Below, in pieces: positions 43,546 to 53,327 of a DNA stretch of 64,000 nucleotides (position 1 is its first letter; the number at the start of each line of letters is the position of its first letter). The DNA lies in the NCBI GenBank assembly GCA_030527105.1, contig JAUNBK010000001.1:51959-115958 (forward strand), given 5' to 3'. The notes under the pieces were generated by a model. That model was not told where the DNA came from and searched no databases. It saw nothing but the letters and a program-made list of their open reading frames with translations. The DNA comes from Planctomycetia bacterium. Its GTDB lineage: Bacteria; Planctomycetota; Planctomycetia; Pirellulales; Thermoguttaceae. The position numbers were made by a program, and so were the translations under genes.

Positions 43546-44889
43546 TTAAAGAAAGTTCCACCCCTGGCGGTATTCATATTCCGATTTCAGGAAGGAATCC
43601 GCGTCGGTGTGGGTGGTGAAGGCGGCGGCGTCCCAGTCAAACGCTTTGCCGCTGCGATGGGCAACGTTGCCTAGGAGGTTATGCTCGATGAGTTTGCCGG
43701 AGTAGTCGAAATTGCAGAGCGATTCCGGTCCGCCTTTGGCCGCGTTGATGAATTCCTGATAATGCCCCGGTGAGGAGGGGAGTTTGGCAGGATAGACGTA
43801 ATCGGTAAACTTCGCGGACGGGGAGAGAACGTGTTTGCCGTAGTCGGAAACGAGGACTCCCTTTTCGCCGATAAACGCCACGCCGATTCCCCAATTGTCG
43901 ATAACGGTATCGTCTCCCACCATCGGCTGGAGAAGGTCGCTGCGACGTTTCATCCCTTCCGGGCCATGGTACCAGCAAACCTTCACCGGGCTGGAGATGA
44001 ACGGGCTGGACGCTTTCCGCTTCGGGTGTTTCCACGTAACCACCTGCCACGGCGGGACGGCAAGCGGGTCGGGATCGGGACCTTCGGACAGGACGTGGAT
44101 CGGACGGTCGAGTTCCAATGCCCAGTAAGCGAGATCGATCAGGTGACTTCCCATGTCGCCCAGGACGCCAGTTCCGAAATCCCATCGGCGGTGCCAGTTC
44201 AGACAACCATTGTTCACATAATCAATATTGAACGGACGCATCGGTGCCGGACCAATCCATTCGTCCCACGCAAACCATTCAGGAATCGGCTGCTCTTCCT
44301 TCACCGCAGGCCCGATCGGGATAATGGTACGGCTGCACCAGACGTGCGCTTCGGAAATCTTGCCAACCGCTCCGGCTTGTACCAGTTCCACCGCTCGACG
44401 GTAATTTTCCACCGCGTGAATCTGCGTCCCCATCTGGGTGGCGATCTTGCCGCGACGTTTTTTGTATTCGTCCTGCATGATTCGAGCTTCCTGCACCGTT
44501 CGGGCAAGTGGCTTTTCCGTAAACACACTCTTTCCCGCTCGCATCGCCGCGATGGAGGCCAACGCATGATGGTGTTCCGCCGTCGATACGACAAATACGT
44601 CGATTTTGGGATTGTCAACCAGCGTCCGCCAGTCAACGGTGGTCAGCGCGTCGGGATACTGTTCCTGAACCTTGGCCAGCGTTTGCCGATTCGTGTCGCA
44701 CAGGGCGTAGGTATTTTGGCTTGCCAGTCCATCTCGATTCGCTCCGCCACGTCCGCCGACGCCGAGGTACGCGATGTTCAACTTCTCGTTCGGCGTGTTT
44801 TCACCGCGAACGATTCTGTGGGGCAAAATCAGTACCGTACCGATTCCTACCGAGGTCTGCAAAAATTGACGACGTGTGGTGTGACGCAT
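43546..44889 (-). CDS. Tat-exported Gfo/Idh/MocA-family oxidoreductase
   Basis: 447 residues from the ATG at 44,889 (AAGGAG upstream). The N-terminus MRHTTRRQFLQTSVGIGTVL has the twin-arginine export signal. The Rossmann domain starts at LNIAYLGVGGRGGANRDG; the family's nucleotide-side motif EKPLARTVQEA lies at about 120-131 (usual EKP). The C-terminal half holds GDMGSHLIDLAYWAL, where the H corresponds to the catalytic histidine of the family. Such exported dehydrogenases are very numerous in planctomycetes and act on sugars or inositols, often with NAD(P) carried across in the folded protein. Substrate unknown; no sugar-specific neighbours. Confidence 0.88.
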   Translation of the reverse strand: MRHTTRRQFLQTSVGIGTVLILPHRIVRGENTPNEKLNIAYLGVGGRGGANRDGLASQNTYALCDTNRQTLAKVQEQYPDALTTVDWRTLVDNPKIDVFVVSTAEHHHALASIAAMRAGKSVFTEKPLARTVQEARIMQDEYKKRRGKIATQMGTQIHAVENYRRAVELVQAGAVGKISEAHVWCSRTIIPIGPAVKEEQPIPEWFAWDEWIGPAPMRPFNIDYVNNGCLNWHRRWDFGTGVLGDMGSHLIDLAYWALELDRPIHVLSEGPDPDPLAVPPWQVVTWKHPKRKASSPFISSPVKVCWYHGPEGMKRRSDLLQPMVGDDTVIDNWGIGVAFIGEKGVLVSDYGKHVLSPSAKFTDYVYPAKLPSSPGHYQEFINAAKGGPESLCNFDYSGKLIEHNLLGNVAHRSGKAFDWDAAAFTTHTDADSFLKSEYEYRQGWNFL

Positions 44890-45099
44890 GGAAAACTCCT
44901 TTTCGTGAGAGAAATGGGGGTGGGAAAACATCTGTTTTATCAGAGTCTGCTTCGAAAATCCTCCCCGATGGAAGATTTGTTGCAAACCTTATTCTAACAT
45001 GAGGAAGTCGGGTTGTCAAGTAAAAAGGGGAGCGGGGAAATTTTTCTGAAAAATTTATGTTATACTCTTTCCACTTTGAATTTCAGAAAAACGAAAAAA

Positions 45100-45436
45100 A
45101 AGCCCTTCCCAAGAGAGGGATTGGGAGGAGTGAATCTGAAAAACTCAGCGTTTCAGGATACGGACGGGATGTCCGCTTTACTCCTTATTTCCCGGCAGTA
45201 ATCCCCATTGGAAATATCTGCTGAGAAAAAAGTAGGAATGGAAATATCTGCGTCATCTGCGGATAAATAATAATGTTAGAAGTTGTTATATTTCAACACT
45301 TACAAAGAAAACTCCCTGAAAAATTTCTGGCGGACAGGTTTTCCAAAGTTCTTTTTTTGTCCGCGGATTACGCCGATGACGCAGAGGATTTTTTCTTCTA
45401 TCTCTTTTCTCTGCGGAAAGTTTCGGTTCACTTCTG
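45100..45436 (+). repeat. Composite dispersed repeat, copy B
   Basis: Left part: AAGCCCTTCCC...GGGATTGGGAGG hairpin at 45,103-45,129. Right part, 45,209-45,436: GTAGGAATGGAAATATCTGC, GCGGATAAATAATAATGTTAG and the inverse arm TTTTTTTGTCCGCGGATTAC followed by GATGACGCAGAGGATTT. Same orientation as copy A. It cuts off a DUF1559 gene immediately on its right. Confidence 0.75.
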
Positions 45437-45454
45437 GAATGTAGTAAATGAATT

Positions 45455-45515
45455 TCAGACCGATAATCGCGATAACGACCAACAGCTCCACCAATGTAAA
45501 ACCATTCTTTTTCAT
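45455..45515 (-). pseudogene. 5' fragment of a DUF1559 prepilin-type gene
   Basis: MKKNGFTLVELLVVIAIIG is the type IV prepilin-like N-terminus (cleavage after the glycine before FTLVE) that begins planctomycete DUF1559 proteins. After 20 codons the frame enters repeat copy B; the remaining 50 codons of the frame translate repeat sequence. The fragment overlaps the stop of the PEP-CTERM gene by 4 bases (ATGA), so it once was the second gene of that operon. Confidence 0.8.
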
Positions 45516-46470
45516 CGAATTCCTCGCTTATACCCTTTCCGCAGGAGCAACAGCATTCCTAACGCCAGCAACGTCCACGTCGCGGGTTCGGGGATGGCAT
45601 TACGGTCGGCACTCAACGCCAAACCGTTCCCCTGCTGGACGAGGTTCCACCCGTACCGGAATTCCGGCGCCAGCAAAAGGTCCCAATCAAACCCCTCCGG
45701 CAACCCCGTGGGGGTCGTGGAAAACACCTCGTACGTGAAATCGTACGGATTGAAACCCTCATCGAAAACCGGATTCAAAAAGCCGTAATTCACCGATGTG
45801 ATGGCGTCCACCACCAGTCGCGAATACTCATTGGCCGAGTGGATGGTCAGGCTGAGCCTCCCGCCGTTGGCCGTCAAGTCGCCCAAATTGTACGTTCCGG
45901 TTCCCAAGGCCAACGTTCCCGCCGTAACGGTTGTGCCGCCCGTGTAATCCAGAGTCGCTTTGTCCAATGTCCATGTGCCGGAGCCGACTTTTTCGATGCC
46001 CAATGGCGAGTTTTCGTTACCATCCTGGATGGTTCCGGTGAACGTCGCGTCGGTATTTTTGGCACCGACCTGAAACGTCACGAGATTCGTGTCATTCTGG
46101 AGCGTTCCCGACCCGGACAACTCACCCAGAGAGACGATGCTGCCAGTCTCCAGACCCGTGGAAGCCAGCACCGCCGCGTCGCTAGCCATATTCCAAACCG
46201 CGGCGGCACTACCAGCGTTGGGAGAGGAAAGGTACGTAACTCCGTTCGTTATCATGTTGAAAGTACCCGTGAATCCCGAATTGTCGCCGGAGAGGTTGAT
46301 CCACCAATCTTTTGCCGTAGATTGCACCTGGCGATTGATCGTTCCGCCGCCGGTGTGATTGCCATCGATGCGGAACAACGGCGACAGAGAAACCGCCAGG
46401 AGAAGGTCTCTTAAACTGCCCCCCTCCCCGGTTTTGTGTATTTTTCCACACGATCGTCAAAAAAAGTCAT
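45512..46470 (-). CDS. PEP-CTERM surface protein with autotransporter-type beta repeats, probable frameshift near the start
   Basis: The main frame gives 288 residues. It contains autotransporter-associated beta-strand repeats (LGIEKVGSGTWTLDKATLDY, TGGTTVTAGTLALGTGTYNL) and ends with a PEP-CTERM sorting tail: IPEPATWTLLALGMLLLLRK followed by basic residues. Its frame has no good start: the first usable codon is a TTG. A proper start (AGGAGG then ATG at 46,470, MTFFDDRVEKYTKPGRG) lies upstream in another frame, and the two meet at a G4AG6 run (46,419-46,429). One extra G would join them. The protein is expected to be exported, processed by an exosortase and bound at the cell surface. Confidence 0.7.
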
Positions 46471-46675
46471 CGCAAAGACCTCCTGAAAAATATATTTGCC
46501 TACCCGACTTGCCAATTTCTCAATAAAATTCATTATACCTGAGAAAAAACAAGAAATCAACCTCCATATTTTCAAAATTTTTAATTTTTTTCTAAATTTC
46601 AGAGAAATTTTCCAATACAACAATGGGAAATAACCTTCCATTTTATTTACTGAATAAAAACAAAAATTATTTTGC

Positions 46676-46703
46676 TTGACATTTCCAGTAAATAAATTAT
46701 AAT
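46676..46703 (+). promoter_or_regulatory. Sigma-70-type promoter
   Basis: TTGACA (46,676-46,681), 16-bp spacer, TATAAT (46,698-46,703), 38 bp before the ATG at 46,742. Confidence 0.8.
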
Positions 46704-46741
46704 AATCTTTTATGGAAAATTTAATCGAGAGGAGAAACAAA

Positions 46742-48169
46742 ATGTCCTTTTTACGTTGGACGTTGGCCGGGCTTTGTCTGGCAGGGTTGGGGCTTTCCCA
46801 TTTGCACGGTGGGGAGCTGGTTCGTTACGAGCAGGAAATTACGCTGGAATTTTCCACACCACAGGAAGCGCAGCAAGCGGAACTGGTGCCGTTGGAGCTG
46901 CCGCCGGGAAAAACGTTGGCGGTCACGTCCCGGTGGGATGATTCCAATCCTGCCCATCTGGAAATGTCGAAAACGTTGAAGGAGAATGGCTGGAAAGGGT
47001 CGTTCCTGATCAATAGAGTGTGGCCGGAATTTACCGAAAACGTTCTGAAACGGCTCCTGGCCGATGGTTCCGATATTGGTGCGCATACGTGCCGCCATCC
47101 TCATTTGGAAACGATTGTCCCCAACGCGATGTTTCGGGAAATAGTGGCGAATCGTGTTGATTTGGAGTCGGCCACCGACCATTGTGTCACCGCGTTTACC
47201 TTCCCCTTTGGTTTGCGCGATGCTCAGGAGCCACAGAACAGTTCCCTGAAAGACCAGGGGGAAGCACTGGTTCGCTCCGGGCTTTTGGGAGGTGGGGAAT
47301 ATTGGAATATCGCCTCCCGGATGGGACTTTCCCCGGAACAGTTTCTTTCCACCCACCTGATTCATGCCAATGACAAAAACCCCGACGCGGAACAGTTTGC
47401 CCGAGAGTGGAAAACAGCCACGGAACGGATCCAGCGGGGCGAAACACCTTGCGGAGCGGTGATTGCGCTGGGCGTTCACTCCTGGCAAAAACAGGTTCAT
47501 CCCGATGGTTTTGAAAGGCTTTCCAAAATCCTCGCCACGCAAAGTCACAACCCCCAATACTGGTACTGCAACATGCAGGATTACATGGCGTATCGTCTCG
47601 GTTTTTTGAAAAACAGGCTCGTCCGAAAATCGGTTCAGGGAAATCAGGCCACATTCGTCATCCAGCGAACCGAGCCGTTTGAGTGGGGGAGTGAAGTCCC
47701 CATGGGATTACAGGTTCAGCCCGTTCCACAAAAAGTCCTTTGGGAAAATCAGGCTCTCCAGGTCGATTCGCAAGGAGCCTTCCTCTTGCCGCACACGCCG
47801 GGACATGCCGTTCCGAAAGTCATTGGACGTACCGATTCCCAGACGGGACTTTGCGACAAAATCGACGGAATCCGCCTGCAAATCACGTGGGAGGAAGAAG
47901 CCAATCAGATCGTCTGCCATCTGGAAAACAACCGGTCGGAAGTGGTGAAAAACCTCCATGCCACCCTTCGTGTTCCGCTTCGGTGGACGACGGGCGTTTA
48001 CCGCCAGACCCTTCCTTCGCTGGAACCGGGTGAAAAACGACAGATTGTCATTCCACTTTCCGAAAAACAGCCAGAAGCCAAATACCAGCAGGGAAAACCG
48101 TATTTCGTTCTGCAACTCGATTTTACCACTTCTGCCGGCAATCAACGGCTCTACGCGGAATTAAATTAG
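46742..48169 (+). CDS. Secreted polysaccharide-deacetylase-like protein
   Basis: 475 residues from the ATG at 46,742 (GAGGAGAAAC upstream), with a signal peptide (1-23). Residues 55-270 follow the NodB/CE4 pattern: LAVTSRWDDSNPAHL in place of the usual TFDDG motif, keeping the two aspartates, and DIGAHTCRHPHLE, the HxxxH zinc motif. A phenylalanine/proline-rich motif FTFPFG matches the RPPFG region. A C-terminal beta domain follows (about 300-475). Acts on an extracellular or periplasmic N- or O-acetylated glycan if active; changes around the first motif leave some doubt. Own consensus promoter; convergent with mutS. Confidence 0.78.
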   Translation: MSFLRWTLAGLCLAGLGLSHLHGGELVRYEQEITLEFSTPQEAQQAELVPLELPPGKTLAVTSRWDDSNPAHLEMSKTLKENGWKGSFLINRVWPEFTENVLKRLLADGSDIGAHTCRHPHLETIVPNAMFREIVANRVDLESATDHCVTAFTFPFGLRDAQEPQNSSLKDQGEALVRSGLLGGGEYWNIASRMGLSPEQFLSTHLIHANDKNPDAEQFAREWKTATERIQRGETPCGAVIALGVHSWQKQVHPDGFERLSKILATQSHNPQYWYCNMQDYMAYRLGFLKNRLVRKSVQGNQATFVIQRTEPFEWGSEVPMGLQVQPVPQKVLWENQALQVDSQGAFLLPHTPGHAVPKVIGRTDSQTGLCDKIDGIRLQITWEEEANQIVCHLENNRSEVVKNLHATLRVPLRWTTGVYRQTLPSLEPGEKRQIVIPLSEKQPEAKYQQGKPYFVLQLDFTTSAGNQRLYAELN

Positions 48170-48179
48170 TTGTGAAAAA

Positions 48180-48208
48180 ACATGTGGCGGCGCTATTATT
48201 TGCGCCGC
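48180..48208 (-). terminator. mutS terminator overlapping its stop codon
   Basis: GCGGCGC (48,187-48,193) pairs with GCGCCGC (48,202-48,208); on the minus strand a T6 run follows. The stop codon of mutS lies in the loop. Confidence 0.7.
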
Positions 48209-50871
48209 TGCGGTTTGAGTGACTCTTTCCAATGCTCCAGAAGCTGCAACGCCTGCATGGGCGTGACGTGATGCAGATTCATCCCCCGGATTTCTTCCAC
48301 AATCGGATGGTCTTGCGGGTCGAACAGGACGAACTGCACATTCCCCACCTGCGTCCGAATTTTGGCGTGGCCGGGACTTTTCTTCTTTTTTTTCGGCTCT
48401 TTTTCCGAATCGGGGGAATCGTCGTCCTCTTTCTCCTCCATTTGTTGAAGGATTTCTCTGGCTCGATCCAAAACTTCCGCCGGAACTCCTGCCAGACGTG
48501 CCACATGAATTCCGTAGCTTTTGTCCGTCGCGCCCTCGATAATTTTGTGCAGGAAAACCACATCGTCATTCCACTCCCGCACCGCCACGTTCAAATTCCG
48601 CAGCCGGGAAAGCGAATTGGTCAATTCTGTCAACTCGTGATAATGCGTCGCAAAAAGCGTCCGGCAACGAATCCGTTCGTGCAGGTACTCGATAATCGCC
48701 CAAGCGAGCGAAATGCCATCGTAAGTGCTTGTTCCTCGCCCGATTTCGTCCAACACGACCAGACTTTTCTCCGTCGCCATGTTCAGAATCCGGGCCGTCT
48801 CCATCATTTCCACCATGAACGTACTCTGCCCCCGCGCCAGTTCATCGCTGGCTCCCACGCGGGTGAAAATCTTGTCCACAATGCCGATTTTGGCTTCCCG
48901 GGCTGGAATGTAACTCCCCATTTGCGTCATCAGCGTCAACAGAGCCACCTGCCGAATGTAAGTACTTTTCCCCGCCATGTTCGGCCCGGTAATGAGGAGG
49001 ATTTTCCCGCGATCATCGTCGCAAATCACATCGTTCGGAACAAATTCACCACTGGGTGTCAACGTATCCAATACCGGATGGCGTCCGTCGAGGATTTCCA
49101 ACTCACTCCTTTCCGTCACGATCGGTCGGCAATAGTTCCGCTGCCGTGCCAGTTCCGCCAGATTGAGTAAAACATCCAGCTCCGCCAGAACCATTGAGGT
49201 CATCTTCATCCGACGGCGGTATTGCAACGTCTTGTCCCGCAGTTCCAGGAAAAGTTGCCGTTCCAATTCCTTCGCCTTTTCATCTGCCGACAGAACCACT
49301 TCCTCATACTCTTTCAGACGCGGCGTGATATACCGTTCCGCATTTTTAATCGTCTGTTTACGGATGTAATCCTCCGGCACCTTTTCCCGTTGCGTATGGC
49401 TGACTTCAATGTAAAACCCGAAAACTTTGTTGTATCCCACCTTCAAATTCTGGATACCTGAGCGTTCCTGCTCTTCGGCCTGATAGCGGGAAATCCATTG
49501 CCGTCCCCCGGAAGCCAGTTCCCGCAACTCATCCAATTTCGCGTGATACCCCGAACGGATAATTCCCCCTTCTGTCAACAGCAGAGGAGGGGGAGACTGA
49601 ATCGCCTCCATAAGAATTTTCGCCACCTCCGGGCAAGTATCAATTTCCCGTGTAATGCGTTGGAGCAATTCTCCCTGACATTGCGACAACTCCTCTTTCA
49701 GAGGGGGCAAAACGTTCAACGTCTGCCCAATCGCGTACAAATCTTTCGGTGTGGCTCTTCCCGTCGCCATTTTGGAGAGAAGCCGTTCCAGATCGTAAAT
49801 TCCCCGGAGCAATTTTCGCAACTCCGACGCGACGTTCACTTTGTCCAAAAACTCCGCAATGGCATCCTGCCGCAGTCGAATCATCTCGATCGAAGTAAGA
49901 GGACTGGCAACCCAATCGGCCAACAACCGCGACCCCATCGATGTGACCGCTCCGTCCAGCACCGATAAAAGCGACCCTTCCCGTTTTCCATCCCGCAGCG
50001 TCCGCGAAATTTCCAGACTCCGCCGACTCGATTCGTCAATTTCCAAAACTTCGCCAGTGTGGTAGGCATTCAGCGAATCAATATGTTCCAGGGAGACTTT
50101 CTGCGTCTCTTTGAGATAGTTCAAAATCATTCCTGCGGCACGAATTGCCTGGCGATCGGTGGGAAGATTGGCCTGAAAACCGAACCCTTCCAGATTCAGA
50201 ACCCGAAAATGAGCGGTCAATTCCTGCATCGCAAAGTCCAGCCCGGCACACCAGGAGGGACAGTAGGAGACCATGATTTTTTCCGCCATCCAGTCGGGAA
50301 GTTTTTCCCCTTCGCACAAAAGGCATTCCGTTGGGTGGATTCGGGCTAACTGATCCAGAATTCGCGACTTGGGAAATGCGGCGGCCTGAAAGTGCCCGGT
50401 CGAAAGGTCTACCCAGGCAATCCCCACCGGCTCTTCCCCGACGACCGCCGCCAGATAATTACTTTCCCGTGGATCCAATAAATCATCTTCCGTCAACGTG
50501 CCTGCCGTCACCAGACGGGTTACTTCCCGTTTGACAAGCCCTTTGGCCTGTTTGGGGTCTTCCACCTGTTCGCAGACCGCCACGCGATACCCCGAGTGAA
50601 TCAGTTTGCCCACATAAGAATCCAACTGATGGTAGGGAAAACCTGCCATCGGCATGGCGTTTTCACCCTTTTCGCGACTTGTCAGTGCCAGATTCAATAC
50701 CCGTGCGGCCAGTCGGGCATCGTCGTGGAACATTTCATAGAAATCGCCCATCCGAAACAGCAAAATCGCATTGGGATAAGCCAACTTGGCCTCCAAATAC
50801 TGTTTCATCATGGGAGTTTGACGAGAATTTAATGCGTTTTCTTGTTTTTTGGACATCTTTACAGTGGTCAT
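48196..50871 (-). CDS. mutS: DNA mismatch repair protein MutS
   Basis: 891 residues. The mismatch-recognition motif GDFYEMF is at 42-48 (Phe44, Glu46), the clamp and lever domains follow, and the ATPase has Walker A GPNMAGKST (629-637), Walker B VVLDEIGRGTSTYDG (about 705-719) and the FATHYHEL switch. The C-terminus contains a lysine-rich insert (EKEPKKKKKSPGHAK, about 824-838) before the usual dimerisation helix, a lineage-specific feature. MutS binds mismatches and recruits MutL, which is not here. It is the last gene of tsaE-bfn-mutS, transcribed leftward, and ends at an overlapping terminator. A start five codons downstream is also possible. Confidence 0.97.
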   Translation of the reverse strand: MTTVKMSKKQENALNSRQTPMMKQYLEAKLAYPNAILLFRMGDFYEMFHDDARLAARVLNLALTSREKGENAMPMAGFPYHQLDSYVGKLIHSGYRVAVCEQVEDPKQAKGLVKREVTRLVTAGTLTEDDLLDPRESNYLAAVVGEEPVGIAWVDLSTGHFQAAAFPKSRILDQLARIHPTECLLCEGEKLPDWMAEKIMVSYCPSWCAGLDFAMQELTAHFRVLNLEGFGFQANLPTDRQAIRAAGMILNYLKETQKVSLEHIDSLNAYHTGEVLEIDESSRRSLEISRTLRDGKREGSLLSVLDGAVTSMGSRLLADWVASPLTSIEMIRLRQDAIAEFLDKVNVASELRKLLRGIYDLERLLSKMATGRATPKDLYAIGQTLNVLPPLKEELSQCQGELLQRITREIDTCPEVAKILMEAIQSPPPLLLTEGGIIRSGYHAKLDELRELASGGRQWISRYQAEEQERSGIQNLKVGYNKVFGFYIEVSHTQREKVPEDYIRKQTIKNAERYITPRLKEYEEVVLSADEKAKELERQLFLELRDKTLQYRRRMKMTSMVLAELDVLLNLAELARQRNYCRPIVTERSELEILDGRHPVLDTLTPSGEFVPNDVICDDDRGKILLITGPNMAGKSTYIRQVALLTLMTQMGSYIPAREAKIGIVDKIFTRVGASDELARGQSTFMVEMMETARILNMATEKSLVVLDEIGRGTSTYDGISLAWAIIEYLHERIRCRTLFATHYHELTELTNSLSRLRNLNVAVREWNDDVVFLHKIIEGATDKSYGIHVARLAGVPAEVLDRAREILQQMEEKEDDDSPDSEKEPKKKKKSPGHAKIRTQVGNVQFVLFDPQDHPIVEEIRGMNLHHVTPMQALQLLEHWKESLKPQRRK

Positions 50872-50902
50872 TTCCTGGAGGCGAACAGAAGAAAAGAAAA
50901 AA

Positions 50903-51310
50903 TCAAGGTTCTATCTCCAACTGTTCCAACACCTTTTCGTGGACGTAAATTTTACGCATGGGAACATGGGTCACGGCCAATGTAATAGCGTCGGAGGGAC
51001 GCGCGTCCACCTCCCTCCAGACACCTTTTTGCCGGATTCGTAATTTGGCGTAAAAAATGTTGTCTTCCAAACGATCGATAAGGATACTCTCGAAATCACC
51101 ACCGAGTTGTTGAATGATACCACAAATCAGTTCATGCGTCAATGGCCGGGCGGAAGGTTCTCCGTTGAGCATCCGTTTGAGCATGAACGTTTCGAGGATA
51201 CCAATCGTGAGAAACATTTCCCGACTGCCGTGGAGTTCTCGCAAAAAAAGAAAACTGCGGTTTTCGGTTTCGCACAGAACAATTTTGGATAACGTCATTT
51301 CCACAAACAT
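50903..51310 (-). CDS. Bifunctional nuclease-domain protein (DUF151/BFN)
   Basis: 135 residues matching the BFN/DUF151 domain end to end: an N-terminal IVLCETENRSFLFLRE strand pair, then RPLTHELICGIIQQLGGDFE, and the family hallmark DARPSDAITLAV (about 103-114). Plant and bacterial members have RNase/DNase activity; the exact role in bacteria is unclear. GGAATCC lies before the ATG. The gene is 32 bp from mutS and 34 bp from tsaE, all leftward, so one operon is likely. Confidence 0.88.
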   Translation of the reverse strand: MFVEMTLSKIVLCETENRSFLFLRELHGSREMFLTIGILETFMLKRMLNGEPSARPLTHELICGIIQQLGGDFESILIDRLEDNIFYAKLRIRQKGVWREVDARPSDAITLAVTHVPMRKIYVHEKVLEQLEIEP

Positions 51311-51344
51311 GAATGGATTCCCATTTTTTTGAATTTGGTCGTGA

Positions 51345-51842
51345 TTACGGGTTGGAGGGAACTCGTCCGGCCAGGCGGATTTGGACGTGACGCGAATATT
51401 CCCCGGTCTGCGTCAGGAAAATCTCCCAATACGATTCCGGCAAACATGCCTCCACTTTCTGCGCCCATTCGATAAAGGTCAGACCGTCGCTGTCGAAATA
51501 TTCTTCCGGCCCCAATTCCCAAAATTCCGCTTCGTCTTTCAAACGATACACGTCGAAATGATAAAGTGGCCGTCTTCCCTGGAGGTATTCCTGGATGAGG
51601 ACAAAAGTCGGACTCGTGACGTTTTCCGCCGGAATGCCAGTTGCCTGAGCCACGGCTTGAACCAATCGTGTCTTCCCCGCCCCCAAAGTTCCGTGCAAGG
51701 CCACCACCGTCCCCGCCGGCAAGACCGATTCCAGAGCTTGTCCCAGTTGATCCATTGCGTCTGGAGTGTGGAGTTCTGTTTCCCAGACAACCGCGTCACC
51801 ATCACGCAAACGTTCCAGTTCCACTTTCCATTGCTGTGTCAT
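51345..51842 (-). CDS. tsaE: tRNA threonylcarbamoyladenosine biosynthesis ATPase TsaE
   Basis: 165 residues from the ATG at 51,842; a longer TTG start is possible but less likely. Walker A GTLGAGKT (51-58), the family's SPTFVLIQEY and YHFDVYRL (DxYR metal site), and the GLTFIEWAQKV motif are all present. TsaE works with TsaB and TsaD in making t6A37 on tRNAs that read ANN codons. First gene of the tsaE-bfn-mutS run. Length is slightly above the usual 150 because of an N-terminal extension. Confidence 0.93.
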   Translation of the reverse strand: MTQQWKVELERLRDGDAVVWETELHTPDAMDQLGQALESVLPAGTVVALHGTLGAGKTRLVQAVAQATGIPAENVTSPTFVLIQEYLQGRRPLYHFDVYRLKDEAEFWELGPEEYFDSDGLTFIEWAQKVEACLPESYWEIFLTQTGEYSRHVQIRLAGRVPSNP

Positions 51843-52067
51843 TCCCAACCACTCTTCCCTTATCAATGAATTGCGATTTGTTTTTCATCTTTGCCGGATT
51901 TTCCACCTTGAAAACGATGTACCGTATACTATAGTATAACATTTTTTCCGAAAGAGAAAATCCTCCACCCGAAAAAATTTGAAAAAAAGGAGTCTTTTCC
52001 CATTGACATTTTGCTTTTCTTTTGGCATACTGAAGAAAATCTGTCCATGAAGGAAAGGAACGGCGGC

Positions 52068-53327
52068 ATGATTGAAGATTTGGAACAATATTGTTACGAT
52101 GTGGCTCAACGAGCTAAAAAAGCCTCGGAAGCTCTCGCCAGTGTGACGGGGAGACAGAAAAATGACTGGCTGAACAAAAGTGCCCGATTGCTGCGGAAAC
52201 ATTCGTCGAAAATCCTGGCAGCCAACGCCAAAGATATTGCGGCAGCTCCCGATTACGGTTTGACGGAGGCGGAAATTGATCGGTTGCGGTTGACCAATGA
52301 TCGGGTGGAAGAGATTGCTCTGGCGCTGGAATATATCGCGAAATTGCCCGATCCGGTGGGAGAGGTGATTTCTTCCCAGGTTCGTCCCAATGGTTTGGAC
52401 GTTCAGAAAGTCCGCGTTCCGCTTGGAGTGGTCTTTTTTATCTACGAATCACGTCCCAACGTGACGGCTGATGCGGCGGCATTGTGCGTCAAAAGCAGCA
52501 ACGCGGTGATTCTGCGTGGCGGCAAAGAAGCGATTCACTCCAGTCAGGAAATTGCGGAACTCCTTTCCCAGGCAGCGATGGAAGTCGGCATTCCCCGCGA
52601 TGCGGTGCAGTTGGTCAATACGACGGATCGTGCGGCGGTGGGAGCCTTTTTGAAGTTGAATCAGTTTATCGACGTTTGTATCCCACGCGGTGGGGAAGGG
52701 CTGATTCGTCGGGTTTGCGCGGAAGCGACGATGCCGGTAATCAAACATTTTGCCGGAAACTGCCATGTGTATCTGGATGCTTCGGCAGAGGAGAAAATGG
52801 CTCTGGAAATCGTGCTGAACTCGAAATGCCAGCGAATGGGAGTTTGCAACGCGGCGGAATCGTTGGTGTTGCACCGCGACTTGATCGGGACGCTCCTGCC
52901 GAAAGTGGCTCGGGCACTCCTGGATAAAGGGGTGGAAATCCGTGGAGATGAGACGGTTTGCCAGCGCATTCCCGAAGCGATCGCGGCCACGGAGGAGGAT
53001 TATTACAAGGAATATCACGGTCCGGTCATTTCGTGTGTCGTGGTCGATTCGCTCGACGAGGCTATTCGGCACATCAATCACTACAGTTCCCGCCATACCG
53101 AAGCGATCGTCACCCAAAATCTGGCGGCGGCGCGGGAATTTGCGTTGCGGATTGATTCGTCGGCCGTCATGATCAATGCCAGCACCCGTTTCAACGATGG
53201 TGGGGAGTTTGGGCTGGGTGCGGAAATTGGAATCAGTACGGACAAGTTTCACGCACGCGGTCCGTGTGGTTTACGGGAATTGACCAGCTACAAATATGTT
53301 GTCTACGGAGAAGGACAGGTTCGGTGA
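52068..53327 (+). CDS. proA: Glutamate-5-semialdehyde dehydrogenase (gamma-glutamyl phosphate reductase)
   Basis: 419 residues from the ATG at 52,068 (AAGGAA upstream), matching the family length. The catalytic cysteine is Cys260 in [10 protein letters not shown]; the NADPH-binding [20 protein letters not shown] (121-140) and [20 protein letters not shown] tail are intact. ProA reduces gamma-glutamyl phosphate in proline synthesis; ProB is not nearby. The stop overlaps the GTG of the FliM-like gene by four bases, so the genes are co-translated although unrelated in role. Confidence 0.96.
   Translation: MIEDLEQYCYDVAQRAKKASEALASVTGRQKNDWLNKSARLLRKHSSKILAANAKDIAAAPDYGLTEAEIDRLRLTNDRVEEIALALEYIAKLPDPVGEVISSQVRPNGLDVQKVRVPLGVVFFIYESRPNVTADAAALCVKSSNAVILRGGKEAIHSSQEIAELLSQAAMEVGIPRDAVQLVNTTDRAAVGAFLKLNQFIDVCIPRGGEGLIRRVCAEATMPVIKHFAGNCHVYLDASAEEKMALEIVLNSKCQRMGVCNAAESLVLHRDLIGTLLPKVARALLDKGVEIRGDETVCQRIPEAIAATEEDYYKEYHGPVISCVVVDSLDEAIRHINHYSSRHTEAIVTQNLAAAREFALRIDSSAVMINASTRFNDGGEFGLGAEIGISTDKFHARGPCGLRELTSYKYVVYGEGQVR

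Noticed and set aside
42939..43674. Overlapping frames in the gap right of the CorA-like gene
   Set aside because: Low-complexity basic sequences without ribosome-binding sites or recognisable domains.
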